From Chenopodium formosanum (lineage: Eukaryota > Streptophyta > Magnoliopsida > Caryophyllales > Amaranthaceae): 64,000 bases of DNA. A model generated the notes under the pieces. It was not told where the DNA came from, ran no database searches, and saw nothing but the letters and a program-made list of their open reading frames with translations. The translations under genes were made by a program, and so were the position numbers. This document shows, piece after piece, positions 60,666 through 64,000 of this stretch; the stretch's first letter is position 1, and every line of letters begins with the position of its first letter. The stretch lies in NCBI GenBank assembly GCA_024500155.1, contig CM044858.1:30274786-30338785 (forward strand). The letters run 5' to 3'.

Positions 60666-61414
60666 ATGGAGAAATCAAACAATAGGATGATGATTGAAGG
60701 AGATTCTGATTCACCTATAGAATCAATTTCTAGCTTAATTACTGCTGAAAAAGGTACAATTTAGTTCATAATTTTGATTGCATGTAATTTCAAATTTCAT
60801 ATAATATTGATTTCGACTTATAATTCGCATGATTTCAGATTGTATCATAGTGATTTTGAAATATGAATTTCGACTTATAATTCGCATGCAAGCCAAATTG
60901 AATTTCAGATCGTATTAAATTTCGATTTAATATCAGATCGTATTTAAATGCGAGTTAATTTCTACTTATTATTTGCAATTAATGCCAATCGAATTTCAGA
61001 TCGTAGTTAATTTCGACTTATAATTTGAAATCAGGCCTAATTTATTTTCAATTACATTTTATTTCAACTAATCATTTTGAAATCAAGTCTACTCTAGTAT
61101 TCGATCGAATTTAATTTCAACTTATGATTTGCATGCAAAGCTATTTTAATGTGTAACTACAATTGTCGCAGAAAATTAATTTTCATTTGAATCCATTTTT
61201 TTGATAATTTCAGAGTGAAATTCAAATATACTAACACTAATGATGAATGCAGCAGATAATGTTATTTTAGAAGAAAATATAAATGAAGAAAGAGATGATG
61301 CAGAAAAAGATGAAGATGCTGCAAGTATAATAGGTATACTGATAATTAAATGTTCTATAAAAGTATACTCTATAATTTATTGATGTAATTGCAGATAATA
61401 TAATTCCTGATTAA
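60666..61414 (+). CDS. Putative small spliced gene for an acidic peptide, unknown function
   Basis: Three exons with matching phases: 60666-60753, 61253 (or 61256)-61333, and 61395-61414. They encode MEKSNNRMMIEGDSDSPIES, then ISSLITAEK, then an acidic middle (ADNVILEENINEERDDAEKD) and DNIIPD with stop TAA at 61412. Total about 62 residues. Exons 2 and 3 both start with a D-N-(V/I)-I motif, and the exon 2 acceptor is an AGCAG tandem. No known domain; it could be the start of a longer FAR1-like or transposon-related gene whose remainder was replaced by the satellite at 61436. Confidence 0.35.
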
Positions 61415-61435
61415 TAGAACGTATTTCCTAAACAA

Positions 61436-62375
61436 AATTAGTGAAAATAATCTAATTCCTGACAATTTCAATATATTTCTAACTGCATTAAAAAATCTAG
61501 TATCCCTGCTTGACTATTATTATTTTAAATCTAACTATTATTATTTTAAAACTGACTATCATTATTTTAAACCTGACGATCATTATTTATTTCCTGACTA
61601 ATTTTATTTCTTTTCTTTTCAATTCCTGACTATCATAATTTATTTCCTGACTAATTTTATTTTAAACCTGACTATCATTATTTTAAAATCAAATTCTTGT
61701 GTGCTATAATATATCTGAATATTATTATCCTAAAACTGACTATCAATATCTATTTTCTGACCAGCACTATTTTATTCCTGACTAATATATGCTAATTCCT
61801 GAGTATTATAAATTTTAAAACATTTAATTACTGTATCTAATATTGATATTACAATTCCTGACTATTATTATCTATTTTCTGACTAATATTATCTTAAACT
61901 TGACTGAGTTATAATATATGTGAATATTATTATCCTAAAACTGACTATCCATATCTATTTTCTGACAAGAACTATCTAATTCCTGACTAACATATGCTAA
62001 TTCCTGAGTATTATAAATTTTAAAACATTTAATTACTACATCTAAATATTGATATTACAATTCCTGAGTATTATTATCTATTTTCTGACTAATATTATCT
62101 TAAACCTGACTGAGTTATAATGTATCTAAATATTATTATCCTTAAGCTGACTAACCATATCTATTTTCTGACAAGAACTATCTAATTCCTGACTAACATA
62201 TGCTAATTACTGCACATAATATTGGTATTACAATTCCTGACTATTATTATCTGTTTCCTGACTAATATTATCTTAAACCTGACTGAGTTAATTTTATTCC
62301 TGAATAATATATCATAATACCTGATCTAAAAAATCTAATTCCTGTTTAAGATATGCTAATTCCTGAGTATAATAA
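61436..62375. repeat. TTCCTGACTA satellite, left array
   Basis: Short core (A)ATTCCTGACTA(A/T)TAT repeated with variants. A higher-order unit of about 170-206 bp (starting acaattcctga) begins near 61851, 62057 and 62230. No open frame. Confidence 0.85.
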
Positions 62376-62541
62376 ATTTCAAAAAACATTGAAAATAAGC
62401 TACTGATATCATCAACTAAAATAAAAAATAAAATAACATCAACTAAATTTCCAAAAATAAAATAACATCAACTAAATTTCCAAAAATAAAATAACATCAA
62501 CTAAATTTCCAAAATTTACATATTACTGAAATGTTATTTAG
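62376..62541. repeat. Tandem 25-30-bp repeats and a duplicated end of the ORFan
   Basis: aaaataacatcaactaaatttcc occurs three times (62425-62515). aaaacattgaaaataag(c/t)tactgatatcat is present at 62380 and again at 62556 inside the ORFan end. Confidence 0.75.
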
Positions 62542-62985
62542 TTATAATAAAGTACAAAACATTGAAAATAAGTTACTGATATCATCTTCCTCAATTTTAA
62601 TTCTTTTTGCCTCTCTGCATGGATGGCTTGCCTCTTCTCTTTTTCTCTTTCTTTTGCTGGCTTCTTCTTCAGCAAAAACTAAACGTAATCCATTCAGAAA
62701 TTCAGCCCAGTCTTGCACCATGCCATTATGAAACCCATAACAAGTATGCCTCATAATGTCATATGCAACCCACCATTCATTTGAATTATGATTTCTTCTT
62801 ACTGTTTCTGGAATCCAATATTTATAATACCATAATTCATTATAATATTTACACGTACAGTTAGTCATACCCTGGGCTTTGAAGGTGCACCTAGAGAAAA
62901 TATGCATGCACAATATCTCTTCAATTGCTAGTGCTGGATGTGCATCTTCTAACGCATCAATTGGGTGTGGAATTTGATTAGCCAT
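62542..62985 (-). CDS. ORFan, 147 residues, with basic nuclear-localisation-like segment
   Basis: Single open frame on the minus strand, starting at the ATG at 62985 (MANQIPHPIDALEDAHPALA). The middle is rich in Cys, Tyr and Trp (CTFKAQGMTNCTCKYYNELW, YYKYWIPETVRRN, EWWVAYDIMRHTCYG). A basic bipartite stretch (KRKRKREEASHPCREAKRIK) precedes an acidic end. I do not recognise a family. The balanced composition and lack of low complexity suggest a real coding past. It is the only non-repetitive island between two blocks of the TTCCTGACTA satellite, and its last codons are duplicated downstream, so it may belong to a mobile or amplified unit. Confidence 0.45.
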   Translation of the reverse strand: MANQIPHPIDALEDAHPALAIEEILCMHIFSRCTFKAQGMTNCTCKYYNELWYYKYWIPETVRRNHNSNEWWVAYDIMRHTCYGFHNGMVQDWAEFLNGLRLVFAEEEASKRKRKREEASHPCREAKRIKIEEDDISNLFSMFCTLL

Positions 62986-63404
62986 CTAAACAAAACAAAA
63001 TAAAAACATAAATCATAACAAAACTCAATTAAACAACACTAACAAAGGTATAATCATAATACGAAAAAAATATACCTTCTGTAATAGCAGTAGTTATATT
63101 CTTATAAAATTAATTAAAATTTCTAAGTGAAGCAATTTATAGTTTTATATGGATTTTTTTTTTTTCTGAATATAGTTTGTTGTACACTATGGTTTTTTAT
63201 ATATAATGTTTAGAATGTGAATTGATGCAGTGTTTTGGAAGAGGGAAGGTCATGCCTTTTCAAATATGTCTTTTCATTTATAAATAACCTCTTTTCTAGT
63301 AAATTCATTTCATTTTATTCAATTAATTTTATGTCTGGTAAATGATTTTACGTGTTTTTTGAAAAGGGAAGAGGGAAGGTCATGAGTTATTAAATTCTAA
63401 TTCT

Positions 63405-64000
63405 TGTATGCAATAATCTAACTGACTATTTTTATCTTAAACCTGACCGTATCATTTATATCCTGAGTAATTTATTATCTATATTCCTGACTTATATAAC
63501 TTTATTCCTGACTATTATAATCTAATTTCTGATTCGAACAACTTTTTGACTTTTTTTTTGAGTAATATTTTGACTATTTTTTGTGACTGAAATTAGATTA
63601 ATAAAATTGTTTCAATTTAATTTCTGATTGAAACAATTTTATTCCTGAAATATACAATCTAATTCCTGATATATTCAAATTAATTCCTAATCAAAATATT
63701 TTAATACCTGACATACAGAATTTAATTCCTGACAAAACAAAACTAATAAATGACATAAATAATCTAATTGCTGAAAAAATAATGAACAACATATTATAAT
63801 CAGATACAAATATTATTATTTCTGACTGATATAATTTTATTCCTGACCAATATTATCTGTTTCCTGATTAAAGATAAATATTATTTCAGACTGAGATTAT
63901 TTATTTCCTGACTAGTCTTTCCTGACCAATATTATTTCAGACTGAGATTATTTATTTCCTGACTAGTATTTAGTAATTCCTGATTTAAATAATGTAATTC
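63405..64000. repeat. TTCCTGACTA satellite, right array
   Basis: Same core as the left array (attcctgactattataatct, tttcctgactagtatttag), continuing to the window edge. A near-perfect duplicate of about 40 bp (tcagactgagattatttatt) lies near 63893 and 63941. Confidence 0.8.

Noticed and set aside
62430..64000. Possible CRISPR-like spaced repeats in the satellite
   Set aside because: Units are degenerate, spacers are not unique and the window is plant nuclear DNA.
1..64000. tRNA or rRNA genes, or organelle-derived inserts
   Set aside because: I saw no cloverleaf with conserved boxes and no rRNA-like blocks when reading through; a covariance-model scan would be decisive.

Overview
The window is nuclear DNA of a dicot plant. 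The reasons are GT-AG introns, host genes of plant-only families (a GH10 xylanase with three CBM22-type modules, an EPF-like secreted peptide), an AT-rich background, and dense nesting of plant transposable elements (MULE, hAT, Helitron, Stowaway and Tourist MITEs, L1-type LINE, solo LTRs). The TTCAGTTCAG-type MITEs suggest Caryophyllales (a spinach relative), but that is only an impression.

Host genes all lie on the minus strand in the left half. They are the 5' two-thirds of an endo-1,4-beta-xylanase gene (1-5101, seven exons; the catalytic domain lies beyond the window edge), a small membrane protein gene with a one-base frameshift (7551-8149), a three-exon EPFL peptide gene (14260-14902), and a complete ten-exon lipase-like DUF676 hydrolase (25852-30158) with one GC-AG intron. 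A damaged copy of the lipase 5' end sits at 34622-34935 and 40619-40690, split by a full-length LINE.

Mobile elements fill the rest. Four MULE-type non-autonomous elements (10828-11666, 12184-13051, 17829-18727, 20310-21304) share one architecture, three of them with readable near-perfect 9-bp duplications. At 24014-24836 a hAT element carrying a Helitron sits inside a GGGGTTACT minisatellite. At 17.4-20.0 kb a truncated reverse-transcriptase retroposon has a trinucleotide-repeat tail that was later split by a MULE MITE. At 34.9-40.6 kb the LINE is intact in layout, but its reverse transcriptase lacks exactly the two catalytic aspartates. At 46048-48887 two directly repeated GGTTCGG-rich elements flank 1.9 kb of other DNA, with an 8-bp duplication only on the outside, suggesting a composite (macro-) hAT transposon.

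The most striking object is a young 7.7-kb MULE (49178-56923) with a perfect 9-bp target duplication, about 99% identical 0.2-kb TIRs, a MuDR-type transposase frame broken only by three TAA codons, a nested solo LTR with its own 5-bp duplication, and a captured host-gene fragment that keeps an intron. The right end (60.6-64 kb) holds a small spliced candidate gene, an ORFan with a nuclear-localisation-like tail, and an unusual TTCCTGACTA-rich satellite on both sides of the ORFan.
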